A stretch of 64,000 nucleotides of DNA from Kaistella soli (GCF_019038595.1 NZ_JAHOPF010000004.1:435345-499344); one strand, 5' to 3'. Shown: positions 34,097-43,885, counted from the first letter of the stretch. Numbers and translations: made by a program. Notes: a model not told the origin generated them from the letters alone.

Positions 34097-35545
34097 TTAA
34101 CCGACTGATCCTTCAAGGGAAATTTCTAATAATTTCTGAGCTTCGATCGCAAATTCCATTGGAAGTTTGTTTAAAACTTCTTTACCGAAACCGTTCACAA
34201 TCAGTGCAATCGCTTTCTCTGTATTGATTCCGCGCTGGTTACAGTAGAAAATCTGGTCTTCACCGATTTTTGAAGTCGTAGCTTCATGTTCTAACTGTGC
34301 AGTCGGGTCTTTGATTTCGATATATGGGAAAGTGTGTGCGCCACATTCATTGCCCATCAAAAGCGAGTCGCACTGAGAAAAGTTTCTTGCACCTTTTGCT
34401 GAAGGCATTACTTTCACCAATCCACGGTAGGAATTATTAGATTTTCCGGCAGATATTCCTTTTGAAATAATAGTAGAACGGGTATTTTTCCCGATGTGAA
34501 TCATTTTCGTTCCGGTATCGGCATACTGATGATTATTGGTCACGGCAATGGAATAGAATTCACCAATGGAATTATCACCTTTCAAAATACAGCTTGGATA
34601 TTTCCAGGTTACTGCAGAACCGGTTTCAACCTGAGTCCATGATATTTTTGCATTTTTCTCACAAATTCCGCGTTTTGTTACGAAATTGAAAACTCCGCCT
34701 TTTCCTTCAGCGTCTCCCGGGAACCAGTTTTGGACTGTAGAATATTTAATTTCAGCATTATCCATCGCGATAAGTTCCACCACTGCGGCGTGAAGCTGAT
34801 TTTCGTCTCTTGCCGGTGCGGTGCAGCCTTCAAGATAAGAAACGTAACTTCCTTCATCCGCGATCAGCAAAGTTCTTTCGAACTGCCCGCTTCCGGACTG
34901 GTTGATTCGGAAATAAGTAGAAAGTTCCATCGGACATTTCACGCCTTTGGGAATGTAGCAGAAACTTCCGTCAGAAAACACTGCCGAGTTTAAAGCTGCA
35001 TAAAAGTTATCTCCCCTCGGAACTACTTTCCCGATATGTTTTCTCACCAATTCCGGGTAATTCTGGATGGCTTCCGAAATTGGACAGAAAATAATTCCCT
35101 TTTCTAAAAGGGTTTCCTGGAATGTTGTTTTCACAGAAACCGAATCCATCACAATATCCACCGCAACGCCGGAAAGCCTTTTCTGTTCTTCAATATTGAT
35201 TCCCAGTTTAGCAAAAGTTTTCAACAATTCCGGATCCACTTCATCCAGACTTGCAAGCTCTGGCTTTTTCTTTGGCGCGGCGTAATATTTAATTGCCTGA
35301 AAATCAGGTTTTTCATATTGTACATTTGCCCAGGTCGGTTCTTCCATTTTCTGCCAGATTCTGAAAGATTCCAGCCTCCATTCCGTCATCCATTCCGGTT
35401 CATTTTTCTTTGCCGAAATCATTCTTACGATGTCTTCATTCAGACCGGCAGGAAAATCTTCATACTCGATATCTGTCTCGAAGCCGAATTCGTATTTTTG
35501 GTTTTCAAGATCGACCCTTAAGTCGTCTTCTGTATATTTTGACAT
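34097..35545 (-). CDS. sufB: Fe-S cluster assembly protein SufB
   Basis: 482 residues. It is the main scaffold subunit on which the cluster forms. Segments such as [40 protein letters not shown] and [18 protein letters not shown] repeats of the beta-helix identify it. The sequence [10 protein letters not shown] carries the cysteine implicated in cluster building in the family. It starts 6 bases after the sufA stop, so the two are probably coupled. Confidence 0.96.
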   Translation of the reverse strand: MSKYTEDDLRVDLENQKYEFGFETDIEYEDFPAGLNEDIVRMISAKKNEPEWMTEWRLESFRIWQKMEEPTWANVQYEKPDFQAIKYYAAPKKKPELASLDEVDPELLKTFAKLGINIEEQKRLSGVAVDIVMDSVSVKTTFQETLLEKGIIFCPISEAIQNYPELVRKHIGKVVPRGDNFYAALNSAVFSDGSFCYIPKGVKCPMELSTYFRINQSGSGQFERTLLIADEGSYVSYLEGCTAPARDENQLHAAVVELIAMDNAEIKYSTVQNWFPGDAEGKGGVFNFVTKRGICEKNAKISWTQVETGSAVTWKYPSCILKGDNSIGEFYSIAVTNNHQYADTGTKMIHIGKNTRSTIISKGISAGKSNNSYRGLVKVMPSAKGARNFSQCDSLLMGNECGAHTFPYIEIKDPTAQLEHEATTSKIGEDQIFYCNQRGINTEKAIALIVNGFGKEVLNKLPMEFAIEAQKLLEISLEGSVG

Positions 35546-35551
35546 AATTTT

Positions 35552-35881
35552 TTATAAACTAAAAGATTCTCCACACCCACATGTTCTGTTCGCATTGGGA
35601 TTGTTGAATATAAAACCTTTCCCATTCAAACCTCCCGAATATTCGAGCGTTGTACCTGCAAGATAAAGGATGGATTTTTTATCGATGATGATCTTTATCC
35701 CGTTATCTTCAAAAACCTGATCTGCGTCTGTTTTTTCGTTATCGAACTTCAAAACATACTCAAGCCCGGAACAGCCACCGCTTTTAACGCCGACTCTTAT
35801 ATAATCTTCAAAAGGTTTAAAACCGTCTTCAGTCATCAGCTGAATGGCTTTTTCTTTCGCATGATCGCTAACTTTTATCAT
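35552..35881 (-). CDS. sufA: A-type iron-sulfur carrier protein (SufA/IscA-like)
   Basis: 109 residues, typical length. It carries [Fe-S] clusters from SufBCD to client proteins. The three conserved cysteines are in GGCSGLEY and CGCGESF near the C-terminus. First gene of the suf operon; which A-type subgroup it belongs to cannot be settled by eye, so the symbol is by context. Confidence 0.88.
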   Translation of the reverse strand: MIKVSDHAKEKAIQLMTEDGFKPFEDYIRVGVKSGGCSGLEYVLKFDNEKTDADQVFEDNGIKIIIDKKSILYLAGTTLEYSGGLNGKGFIFNNPNANRTCGCGESFSL

Positions 35882-35909
35882 TGTTTTTATTTAGACTTAT
35901 TTTAGATTG

Positions 35910-35939
35910 CAAAATTACTAATAATATAATGAATATCAA
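35910..35939 (-). promoter_or_regulatory. Predicted promoter of the suf operon
   Basis: On the minus strand TTG (35939-35937) and TAATTTTG (35917-35910) are separated by 19 bases, matching the Bacteroidota consensus. It lies 28 bases before the sufA start. No binding site for a regulator was recognised. Confidence 0.6.
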
Positions 35940-36029
35940 ATTTGTGGCGGTATATTTGTCTATCTGAGTTATAGAAGAAAAATTTAACTTTCATATATAA
36001 TCCACATCAAAAAACCAAATATATACTGA

Positions 36030-36848
36030 ATGAAAAAAATCGGTCTAATAGTCCTGGGAGTATGCTCCCAACTAGGCTTTGCGCAGGCTAACCGTTTTAT
36101 TTATCAGGTAACGATGAAACCTGATTCGACCAACCGAAATGACATCAAAACGGAACTCGCCTATCTTGATGCTACACCTGACAAATCTATATTTTATGGA
36201 GAAAAAAGGCTTCAGAGGGATTCTCTTTTAGAAAGGATGAGGCAAACCGGCGGCGCGAATTTCGACAGAAGCCAGCTGCAAAACCTCCGCTCCAATATTG
36301 ATTTTACGGTAGAAAAAGATTTTAAAAACGGGACAAAAACATTTGCTACCCGCATCGCAAGAGACCAGTATTCTTATGACGAAGACCGCCCAATGGAATG
36401 GAAAATTCTCCCGGAAACGGCAAAAATTGGCGATTACAAAACCCAGAAAGCGGAAACTAAGTTTGCCGGCAGAACTTGGTTCGCATGGTTTACCACTGAA
36501 GTTCCTTTTCAGGATGGCCCTTATAAATTTTCCGGACTTCCCGGTTTAATTGTAAAAGTCGAAGATTCAAAAGGTGATTATTCTTTCGATTTGAAGGAAA
36601 CCAAAAAAATTACAGCTCCTGCCAGTTTCGATCAGCGAGGTAGCGTAGTCAAAGTAAAGCGCGTTGTTTATAATCAGCAGCAGGAAAGATTCAGGAAAGA
36701 TCCTACTTCTTTCTCACCGCCTCCTCCACCGGGTTCAGGTAACCGCGTAGGAATGCGTGTTCAGACAAATCCTGTTCAGAGAAAAGAATTCGAACAGCGC
36801 CTAAAAGAGGAACTCGAGAAAAACAACAATCCAATCGAATTAAAATAA
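36030..36848 (+). CDS. GLPGLI family protein
   Basis: 272 residues with a signal peptide (MKKIGLIVLGVCSQLGFAQ). The name-giving motif is FSGLPGLIVKVEDSKGDYSF near residue 170. The family is widespread in Bacteroidota and secreted, but its function is unknown. The last 50 residues are proline-rich (FSPPPPPGSGN) and then charged. It faces an L,D-transpeptidase-like gene across a shared terminator. Confidence 0.88.
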   Translation: MKKIGLIVLGVCSQLGFAQANRFIYQVTMKPDSTNRNDIKTELAYLDATPDKSIFYGEKRLQRDSLLERMRQTGGANFDRSQLQNLRSNIDFTVEKDFKNGTKTFATRIARDQYSYDEDRPMEWKILPETAKIGDYKTQKAETKFAGRTWFAWFTTEVPFQDGPYKFSGLPGLIVKVEDSKGDYSFDLKETKKITAPASFDQRGSVVKVKRVVYNQQQERFRKDPTSFSPPPPPGSGNRVGMRVQTNPVQRKEFEQRLKEELEKNNNPIELK

Positions 36849-36879
36849 AAAATCCCGGTCTCGTGCAGACCGGGATTTT
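36849..36879. terminator. Bidirectional terminator
   Basis: Arms 36849-36861 and 36867-36879 form a 13-bp stem (core ATCCCGGTCT/AGACCGGGAT) with a 5-base loop, with T tracts on both strands. It separates two convergent genes. Confidence 0.85.
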
Positions 36880-36901
36880 CTTTTCAACTATATATTTAAA
36901 A

Positions 36902-37663
36902 CTAAATGTTTTCACCATTTTTCAGCCATTCTGAATCAGACAAATACTTGTGGTCAGGATAATAGATAAACAGGCAGTTCTTTCCTTTAATGGTGTTGAT
37001 AATAGGTTCTGCCAATGCACTTGGAACGGCAGGGCAACCCCAGCTTCTTCCAATTCTATTTTGGGATCTAATAAAATCTTCACTCACATATTTAGCGCCG
37101 TGCATCACGATTGCTCTCTGAAAAGCAGCATCATTATATCCGGAGTCCATCCCTTCAAGTTTTAGCGAATACCCGTTGTTTCCGTTGTAAGTATTTTCTG
37201 TCACATAAAAGCCAAGACTGCTTTGGTAAGAGCTTTCGGTATTGGAAAACTTCGCCGCAAATTCTTCACCGGTATTTTTTCCGTGGGCAACCAGAGAATT
37301 GAAAAGTACTTTTTTCGCGTTGAGATCAATTACCCAAAGTCTTTTTTGGGTAGAGGAAAGTGAAAAATCACAAACAGTAAGCAAATGGGAATCTTGGGGA
37401 AGTTTGCCGGCTTTTTTCAGATTGTTAAACCCTAAAAATGCTTTCGAAAAAACATCCGGATTTAATGCGTTGATTCCTTCAAAACTGATAGAGGAGAAAA
37501 TTTCTTCGCCAGTTTCTTTTACGGAGGCTGCCTTATTTTCGGCAGCTAAAATTGTTGGTTGAGCTTCTAGATGAGTTTTAGCGTTTACAACTGCGGTTTC
37601 CTTTTTATAAAAAGATGTGGCAACGATGAACACTAAAACTAATGTTAAAAGGACTTTCTTCAT
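36902..37663 (-). CDS. L,D-transpeptidase-like murein protein
   Basis: 253 residues with a signal sequence (MKKVLLTLVLVFIVATSF). The catalytic region resembles the YkuD-like L,D-transpeptidase family: MHGAKYVSEDF and SWGCPAVPS, with the Cys and His expected in the active site. It would act on peptidoglycan in the periplasm; cross-linking or lipoprotein anchoring is inferred. A promoter-like TAGCTTTG lies at 37704-37697. Confidence 0.82.
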   Translation of the reverse strand: MKKVLLTLVLVFIVATSFYKKETAVVNAKTHLEAQPTILAAENKAASVKETGEEIFSSISFEGINALNPDVFSKAFLGFNNLKKAGKLPQDSHLLTVCDFSLSSTQKRLWVIDLNAKKVLFNSLVAHGKNTGEEFAAKFSNTESSYQSSLGFYVTENTYNGNNGYSLKLEGMDSGYNDAAFQRAIVMHGAKYVSEDFIRSQNRIGRSWGCPAVPSALAEPIINTIKGKNCLFIYYPDHKYLSDSEWLKNGENI

Positions 37664-37810
37664 ACTTGATATTATGTTAAATTAAATTTCAGTTGGCAAA
37701 GCTACAAATAATTATATATCAAGCAATTAAATGAATTTTATTTAACTGTTTTTTATGAAACTTTAACTGAATTAGCCCATTTGGAAATTATTTATTAATT
37801 TTGCATAAGC

Positions 37811-38182
37811 ATGGTAAAATCATTAAAAATATTTTTAATTATTTTGGGTTTAGGAGTTTTTATTCTCCCTAAGCAGACCGTGTTTGCCCAGAAGGTTGAA
37901 AAATGCTGCGAGCAAAAATCTAACAAAGATGAATGCTGCAAAACAGAAAAAAGCAAACCTTGCCACGAAAATAATTCTAAAAAAAGTTCTGAAAAAAGCA
38001 ATTGCGGAAACGACTGTGCTAATTGCCATTCGTGTTCGGTAAATCTTGTACTGAACTATCTTTCACCTGAAGTTTATACGGCTCAAAAGCAACTCTTCAT
38101 TAAAAAAATCGCTTTCAATTACGAAATTTCATTTTTTTCTTCCAATATTCAAAACATTTGGCAACCGCCAAAGCTCTGTTAA
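37811..38182 (+). CDS. Cys-rich secreted protein, probably metal-binding
   Basis: 123 residues with a signal peptide (MVKSLKIFLIILGLGVFIL). The mature part has many cysteines in pairs or CxxC-like groups: KCCEQ, DECCKTEKSKPCH and NCGNDCANCHSC. The rest is ordinary. It directly precedes a TonB receptor with heavy-metal-associated repeats (68 bases between them), so a role in binding or sensing copper or a similar metal is inferred. A promoter-like TAATTTTG is at 37796-37803. Confidence 0.7.
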   Translation: MVKSLKIFLIILGLGVFILPKQTVFAQKVEKCCEQKSNKDECCKTEKSKPCHENNSKKSSEKSNCGNDCANCHSCSVNLVLNYLSPEVYTAQKQLFIKKIAFNYEISFFSSNIQNIWQPPKLC

Positions 38183-38250
38183 TTTACTGACTGTCAGCCA
38201 GAAGAATGTTCTTTTGGCAAGCCTTTTATTAAATTAACATCTTAAATAAA

Positions 38251-40917
38251 ATGAAAACATTACTGAAAAGTCTTTTGACTTTTTCACTCTTATTCACCAA
38301 TTTCCTGTTTGCGCAAACCATCACCAAAGCTACCTTTAAAGTAAAAGGCGAATGCGGAATGTGTAAAGAAAGAATTGAAACCACCGCAAAAAACAACGGC
38401 GCAGCCTTAGCCAATTGGAGCGCAGATTCCCAACAGCTTGTTGTGGAGTATGATGCAGCAAAAGTAAACCCGGAAGAACTACTGAAAAAAATTGCGGAAG
38501 CCGGGCACGATAACGAAAAATTCACGGCACCAACCAGCGTTTACGAAAACCTTCCCGGATGCTGCCATTACGAACGGGAGCCTTCTTTTTTACAGCCTAA
38601 GGAAACTTTAAAATCACCGAAATCTGAAAACCAGTTTTTTGTGAGAGGAAATTGCGTTTCGTGTAAGACCAGAATTGAAAAAGCAGCCAAAACTGCAGGT
38701 GCAGATTCCGCAAGCTGGGATGTAGAAACACAGATTGTTACGCTTAATTTTAATTCGGCAAAAACTTCTTCCGATCTCATTTTAAAGAAAATCGCGGAAG
38801 TGGGCCATGATAACGAAAAGTACAGCGCATCAGATGAAGTTTACAAAAACCTCCCCGATTGCTGCTTGTACGACAGAACGCTTCCACTGGGAGAAAAAAG
38901 CGATTTGGTGCATCACGAAGAAACTCCCGCAGTCAAAAAAGATTTCACTCAGCATGCTGATCACGTCGATAAAAGCATTGAAGAGGTAAAACTTATCAAA
39001 ATGAGCGAAGCCACGGCTTTAAACAAAAAAGAAGCCGGTTTAACCTTCAATATCAGTTCCAAAGAATTACTGAAAGCAGCTTGCTGTAATCTTTCTGAAA
39101 GTTTCGAAACCAACGCCACCGTAGATGTCTCTTTCAGCAACGCGGTGACCGGGACCAAACAGCTGAAAATGCTGGGACTGGACCAGAAATATACGTCTTT
39201 AACAAAAGAACTTCTGCCTTCAATCCGTGGGTTGGCTTCGCCTTACGGGATGAATTTAATTCCGGGAAGATGGATTGGCGGAATTCAGTTAACGAAAGGA
39301 GGAAGTACCGTGACGAATGGGTACGAAAGTATTACAGGCCAGATCAATACTGAACTTTTAAAGTTTCAGGGGAAACCGGAAACTGCGCTGAACGTTTTCG
39401 CAGATGCAAACGGAAGGTTTGAAACCAATATTACCACAACAAACGAACTTTCTGGGCACTGGAATCAATCCGTATTGCTTCATGGAAATGCCACTTTAGC
39501 AAAAATGGATACTAATAACGACGGTTTTCTTGACCAGCCAACCGGGAATCAGATCAATGCAGCTTATTTGCTGAATTACAACGATTTGGAACACTCAGGT
39601 TTGGGGACACATTTCGGAATCAGTTATGTAAAAGACGAAAGATTTGGCGGTCAGAAAGATTTTGATAAAAACACCGACCGTTCCCAACAAAGTTTTTACG
39701 GGGTAGGAATTGATATTTCTAAATTCGATGTTTGGAATAAAACCGGCTACGTCTTTAAAGACAAACCCTATCAAAGTATCGGCTGGATGAATCAGTTTAC
39801 CTACCATCAGCAGGACAGTTTTTTCGGGAACAGAAATTATCTGGGAAAGCAGAAAACCTTTTACTCGAACTTGATTTTTGAAAGTATATTTGGAAATACC
39901 AACCATAAATATAAGACTGGAGCAAGTTTTCTATATGATGATTTTGATGAAAATTATCTGACTCAGAACTTCAAAAGGACAGAAAACGTTCCGGGATTAT
40001 TTTTCGAATACACTTTAACAGGTTTAAAATATACTTTGGTAACAGGAGCAAGAACAGATTTTCACAATCTGGCAGGAACACAGTTTACCCCTAGACTTAA
40101 CTTTAAATATGATATCACGCCAAAAACAATTGTAAGACTTTCTGCAGGAAAAGGTTTCAGAACTGCCAATATTTTTGCTGAAAACCAACAGTATTTTGCC
40201 TCAAACCGACAGATTGAAATTTTAGGAAACGGCGGAAACATATATGATTTGAAGCCAGAGATCGCGTGGAATTACGGAGCGAGTCTTCAGCAGGAATTCA
40301 AGCTCTTCAACCGGAAAGCAACTTTGGTAGCCGATTTTTTCAGAACCGACTTCCAGGACCAGGTTTTGGCAGATCTTGACGTTTCGCCGAATAAAATTGT
40401 TTTTTATAATTTGGCCGGCAATTCCTATGCAAACAGTTTCCAGACTCAGCTCGATTTTGTTCCTGCAAAAAATCTTGAACTTCGTTTAGCTTATAAATAC
40501 TACGATGTTCAGGCAGATTTCGTAGGCGGGAAAAGAGAAGTTCCGTTTATGGCAAAAAACAGAGGTTTTTTTAATGCATCTTACGCGACCAATAAAAATG
40601 AAAAAGGCGGCTTCTGGAATTTCGACACCACCTTACAGCTTGTCGGAAAACAAAAACTGCCGAATTTAAATGCAAATCCTGCCGAATTCAGATTGCCGGA
40701 ATACTCCAATTCATTTGCTACTCTGAATGCGCAGGTTTCGAAAAACTTCAATAAAAATATTCGTGTATATTTGGGCGGAGAAAACCTAACCGGTTATACA
40801 CAGGATCAACCGATCATCGATGCTAAAAACCCATTCAGCAATTATTTTGACGGCGGAATGGTCTACGCGCCGATTATGCCGGCAAATGTGTATCTAGGTT
40901 TGGATGTTTCGTTTTAG
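38251..40917 (+). CDS. TonB-dependent receptor with two N-terminal heavy-metal-associated repeats
   Basis: 888 residues with a signal peptide. Residues about 25-108 and 126-208 are two copies of one unit: a metal motif (GECGMCKERIE, 33-43; GNCVSCKTRIE, 133-143), then IAEAGHDNEK or IAEVGHDNEK, and a VYxNLPxCCxY end. A His-containing linker leads to a TonB receptor plug (SVTNGYESITGQIN-like) and an outer-membrane beta-barrel ending VYLGLDVSF. The usual N-terminal carboxypeptidase-like domain is replaced by the HMA repeats. Transport or sensing of a copper-like metal or metal complex is inferred. Confidence 0.85.
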   Translation: MKTLLKSLLTFSLLFTNFLFAQTITKATFKVKGECGMCKERIETTAKNNGAALANWSADSQQLVVEYDAAKVNPEELLKKIAEAGHDNEKFTAPTSVYENLPGCCHYEREPSFLQPKETLKSPKSENQFFVRGNCVSCKTRIEKAAKTAGADSASWDVETQIVTLNFNSAKTSSDLILKKIAEVGHDNEKYSASDEVYKNLPDCCLYDRTLPLGEKSDLVHHEETPAVKKDFTQHADHVDKSIEEVKLIKMSEATALNKKEAGLTFNISSKELLKAACCNLSESFETNATVDVSFSNAVTGTKQLKMLGLDQKYTSLTKELLPSIRGLASPYGMNLIPGRWIGGIQLTKGGSTVTNGYESITGQINTELLKFQGKPETALNVFADANGRFETNITTTNELSGHWNQSVLLHGNATLAKMDTNNDGFLDQPTGNQINAAYLLNYNDLEHSGLGTHFGISYVKDERFGGQKDFDKNTDRSQQSFYGVGIDISKFDVWNKTGYVFKDKPYQSIGWMNQFTYHQQDSFFGNRNYLGKQKTFYSNLIFESIFGNTNHKYKTGASFLYDDFDENYLTQNFKRTENVPGLFFEYTLTGLKYTLVTGARTDFHNLAGTQFTPRLNFKYDITPKTIVRLSAGKGFRTANIFAENQQYFASNRQIEILGNGGNIYDLKPEIAWNYGASLQQEFKLFNRKATLVADFFRTDFQDQVLADLDVSPNKIVFYNLAGNSYANSFQTQLDFVPAKNLELRLAYKYYDVQADFVGGKREVPFMAKNRGFFNASYATNKNEKGGFWNFDTTLQLVGKQKLPNLNANPAEFRLPEYSNSFATLNAQVSKNFNKNIRVYLGGENLTGYTQDQPIIDAKNPFSNYFDGGMVYAPIMPANVYLGLDVSF

Positions 40918-40939
40918 TCAGATTTTTAAATTTATCAAT

Positions 40940-41413
40940 ATGAAAAAATTATCATTATTACTTTTTGTAGCTGCTGCTTTCGCAGTTTCATGTAAGAATT
41001 CAAAAAGCACAGAAACTCAGGTTAAAACTGCACCCGAAGCGACAGCCAATTTGTCCACAAATCCACAACAGGAAGAAGGAGCCGTTACCACACCGGAAAC
41101 AGCGGTGGCCACAACATCGAACTCGGGACAAAAACCAGCTTTAAATCCTGCTCATGGCGAACCTTATCACCGATGCGATATCCAGGTGGGTGCTCCTATT
41201 GACAGTCCGGCCCCGGCACAGAATACAGCTCCGCAGGTTGTTCAACAACAGGCACCGGCAAACAGTTTTAATACCAATCCTATTTCACCGTCTGCAGCGC
41301 CAGCGCCACCTGTTTCTTCGACGGCAGCAGCAGGACCGAAACCGGCTTTGAATCCAGCACATGGTGAACCTCATCACCGTTGCGATCTGCAAGTGGGAGC
41401 GCCTTTGATCTAA
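40940..41413 (+). CDS. Lipoprotein with a duplicated HGEPxHRCD motif
   Basis: 157 residues from ATG 40940, which gives a lipoprotein signal (AAFAVSCKN). Two nearly identical units, KPALNPAHGEPYHRCDIQVG and KPALNPAHGEPHHRCDLQVG, are separated by a proline-, alanine- and serine-rich linker. The His and Cys pattern could bind metal. The gene starts 22 bases after the TonB receptor stop, so co-transcription is likely. The function is unknown. Confidence 0.75.
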   Translation: MKKLSLLLFVAAAFAVSCKNSKSTETQVKTAPEATANLSTNPQQEEGAVTTPETAVATTSNSGQKPALNPAHGEPYHRCDIQVGAPIDSPAPAQNTAPQVVQQQAPANSFNTNPISPSAAPAPPVSSTAAAGPKPALNPAHGEPHHRCDLQVGAPLI

Positions 41414-41437
41414 AAATGAGAATTTTTCTTTAAATAT

Positions 41438-41470
41438 AAATTGCGGAATTAATGTTCCGCAATTTTTTTT
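41438..41470. terminator. Rho-independent terminator
   Basis: Arms 41438-41448 and 41455-41465 (core TTGCGGAA/TTCCGCAA) form an 11-bp stem with a T tract on the plus strand. It separates the lipoprotein gene from convergent msrB and may serve both. Confidence 0.8.
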
Positions 41471-42017
41471 ATTTCTTTTCAGAATCTCCGACAAAGTCAA
41501 GAGAGATCGAATTCATACAGTAACGCATTCCTGTGGGTTTCGGACCATCATTGAAAACGTGACCAAGGTGAGAGGCGCAGCGTTTACATACCACTTCAAT
41601 TCTTTCCATCCCGTGTGTAGAATCTCTATTATAAGCGACACCTTCTTTGTCTGCTTCAAAAAAACTTGGCCAGCCGCAAGTCGATGAAAATTTAGAATCT
41701 GAACGGAAAAGATGATTACCGCAAACCGCGCAGTAATATTCGCCCAGCTCATCGAATTCGTTATATTTTCCGGTAAAAGGCCTTTCAGTATCTGCCTCTC
41801 TCGCCACTGCGAACAAATCAGGAGAAAGGATTTTTTTCCATTCCGAATTGGGAACATTAAGTTTCGTTCTGTCGGTTCGGGAATAGTATGGATTGTTTTT
41901 TGTTGTTGAGTTTTCCATTGAAATAGATTTTTCTGTTGAATTAGATTTTTCGGGTTGCTTAACCTGCGAGCACATTTGTAAAGACATGCAAAACAGTATA
42001 AAGAGTATCGTTTTCAT
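41469..42017 (-). CDS. msrB: Peptide-methionine (R)-S-oxide reductase, lipoprotein form
   Basis: 182 residues. MsrB reduces methionine-R-sulfoxide in oxidised proteins. Zinc ligands are in CAVCGNHLF and CKRCASHLGHVF; the catalytic Cys is in RYCMNSISLDF. The N-terminus is a lipoprotein signal (FCMSLQMCSQ), so it would act in the periplasm or at the outer membrane. It is convergent with the metal-related cluster. Confidence 0.92.
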   Translation of the reverse strand: MKTILFILFCMSLQMCSQVKQPEKSNSTEKSISMENSTTKNNPYYSRTDRTKLNVPNSEWKKILSPDLFAVAREADTERPFTGKYNEFDELGEYYCAVCGNHLFRSDSKFSSTCGWPSFFEADKEGVAYNRDSTHGMERIEVVCKRCASHLGHVFNDGPKPTGMRYCMNSISLDFVGDSEKK

Positions 42018-42096
42018 GAGTTTTATAGATTAATTTCTGCGTGAAATCTCTTTGGTTAAAAAATATTGCGGATCAAATTTAGTACATTTGATGATA

Positions 42097-43341
42097 ATGA
42101 ACGACGAGGAAAAAAAAATACAGCTGAGGAAGTACAAAATGTTTGCCACAGGACTTTTCGTTCTGATGGCTGTAATTTTTGTGGTGATGACAATTCTGGA
42201 AAAGAATAATCCGGCTCATTGGATCGGATATATCAGAGCTTTTTCCGAAGCAGCGATGGTGGGAGCTTTGGCGGACTGGTTTGCGGTTACAGCACTTTTC
42301 AATTATCCTCTGGGGCTAAAGATTCCGCACACCAATCTGATTGAAAACAGTAAAGAACGCATTGGTGATAATCTCGGCAATTTTGTGGTCTCCAACTTTC
42401 TTTCTCCGCAAAACATCCGTCCATATATTCAGAAATTGAAAATTTCACATTTCGTTGGCGACTGGCTTTCCAAACAAAGAAATCAGGAGAATCTGGTAAA
42501 GGAACTTTCCAATATCGTTTTGGAAATTCTTCATAAACTCGATGACACTGTGGTAGTAAATTTCATTGGAAATAAGGCAAAAGAAATGACTGACGATCTG
42601 AAAATTAACCACATCGTCGGCAATGGACTTGAATACGTTCTTGATAAAAACGACCATCAGAGAATGATCACCAATCTTTCAAAACAGATCAAGGATTACG
42701 TGCTTCAGCATCAGGACATCGTGAAAGACCGCGTAAAAAAGGAAAGCTATTTCCTGATTCCAAAATTTGTAGATGATACGATCGCCGAAAAAATAACCAA
42801 CGGCCTTTCAACATTTTTTGAAGAAGTTGAAATTGATCAAAACCATTCTCTGCGGACTGAGATCACTCAAAAACTCTATGCTTTCTCTCATGAAATTCAA
42901 ACCGAAGAAAAATGGGCAGAAGAATTCCGCGGGATTAAAAATGATTTTCTGAAAGAAGACAAACTTCATCAGTATTCAAAGGACATTTGGAATTCTATCC
43001 AAAAATCGCTGTCAAAAGAACTGGAAGAGGAAAATTCTGCTTTAAAAAATTATATCAAAAAAAACCTTTCGGAACTTGCCGAGAATCTCAAAACCGACGA
43101 AAAATTTCAAAACAAAATCGATCATTGGGTTCGCGTTACGGCTTATAAATATATCCTGAAAAACACGCACCTCGCCGGAAACCTTATCAGTTCAACGGTA
43201 GGAAACTGGAAAGGAAAAGAACTCAGCGAAAAGCTGGAACTTGAAGTAGGAAAAGATCTTCAGTTTATCCGTGTTAACGGGACTTTAGTCGGCGGTTTGG
43301 TGGGATTAGTTATTTATACCATCGCGAATTTTTTTATTTAA
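42097..43341 (+). CDS. DUF445 family membrane protein
   Basis: About 414 residues with a hydrophobic N-terminal region (MFATGLFVLMAVIFVVMTIL), the conserved GALADWFAVTALFNYPLGLKIPHTNLI segment, a long coiled-coil middle and a C-terminal membrane segment (LVGGLVGLVIYTIANFF). That is the plan of DUF445/YheB-type proteins; the function is unknown. Starts at 42091 and 42052 are alternatives. A TACATTTG ends at 42090, so the message may begin at or near the start codon. Confidence 0.8.
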   Translation: MNDEEKKIQLRKYKMFATGLFVLMAVIFVVMTILEKNNPAHWIGYIRAFSEAAMVGALADWFAVTALFNYPLGLKIPHTNLIENSKERIGDNLGNFVVSNFLSPQNIRPYIQKLKISHFVGDWLSKQRNQENLVKELSNIVLEILHKLDDTVVVNFIGNKAKEMTDDLKINHIVGNGLEYVLDKNDHQRMITNLSKQIKDYVLQHQDIVKDRVKKESYFLIPKFVDDTIAEKITNGLSTFFEEVEIDQNHSLRTEITQKLYAFSHEIQTEEKWAEEFRGIKNDFLKEDKLHQYSKDIWNSIQKSLSKELEEENSALKNYIKKNLSELAENLKTDEKFQNKIDHWVRVTAYKYILKNTHLAGNLISSTVGNWKGKELSEKLELEVGKDLQFIRVNGTLVGGLVGLVIYTIANFFI

Positions 43342-43384
43342 CTTTCACAGCTCAGAATTTTAACTATTTTAGTGAAAAAAATTC

Positions 43385-43885
43385 ATGGTAAAAATATTTA
43401 CTTTTTTCGCAGTACTACTATTCAGCTTTTCCTTCTCACAAGAGATCAAACTCAGTAAAAGCGCTAAGAAATTCGAAAAAGAAGGAGTAAGTTACAAACT
43501 CTCTGAGTACAAAACCCAATTCACAAATCCAGTTGCTAAAAATTATATTCAGGAAGGACGAACTTACAGAACCATTGCAAATATCATGGGCTTTAGCGGT
43601 GGTTTACTCATCGGTGCCGGACTTCCGAACGCACTGACTCAGGAAAAAAGCGCAATCAATTACAATCCTTATACGGGTAATTTCACTAAAGTAAAAACAA
43701 GTAAACCCGGCTGGACGCTGGTAGGAGTCGGCATTGGCGTTGTGGCCGTTGCGATTCCACTTGCGGTGATTGGAAAAAACAAAGTAAAAAAAGGGGTTGA
43801 AACTGAGAATAAATTTGTTCCAAAAGCGCAGTATTATCAGTTTGATTTTACCGGAGAGGGATTAGCGCTCACCTACAATTTTTAA
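43385..43885 (+). CDS. Secreted glycine-rich protein, paralogue of the gene at 45030
   Basis: 166 residues with a signal peptide (MVKIFTFFAVLLFSFSFSQ). The mature chain has the pattern KFEKEGVSYKLSEYKTQF ... GFSGGLLIGAGLP ... GWTLVGVGIGVVAVAIPLAVIG and ends GLALTYNF. It contains two glycine-rich hydrophobic stretches and a C-terminal aromatic residue, which is compatible with membrane association. The same plan recurs at 45030, on the other side of pyrD. The function is unknown. Confidence 0.7.
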   Translation: MVKIFTFFAVLLFSFSFSQEIKLSKSAKKFEKEGVSYKLSEYKTQFTNPVAKNYIQEGRTYRTIANIMGFSGGLLIGAGLPNALTQEKSAINYNPYTGNFTKVKTSKPGWTLVGVGIGVVAVAIPLAVIGKNKVKKGVETENKFVPKAQYYQFDFTGEGLALTYNF

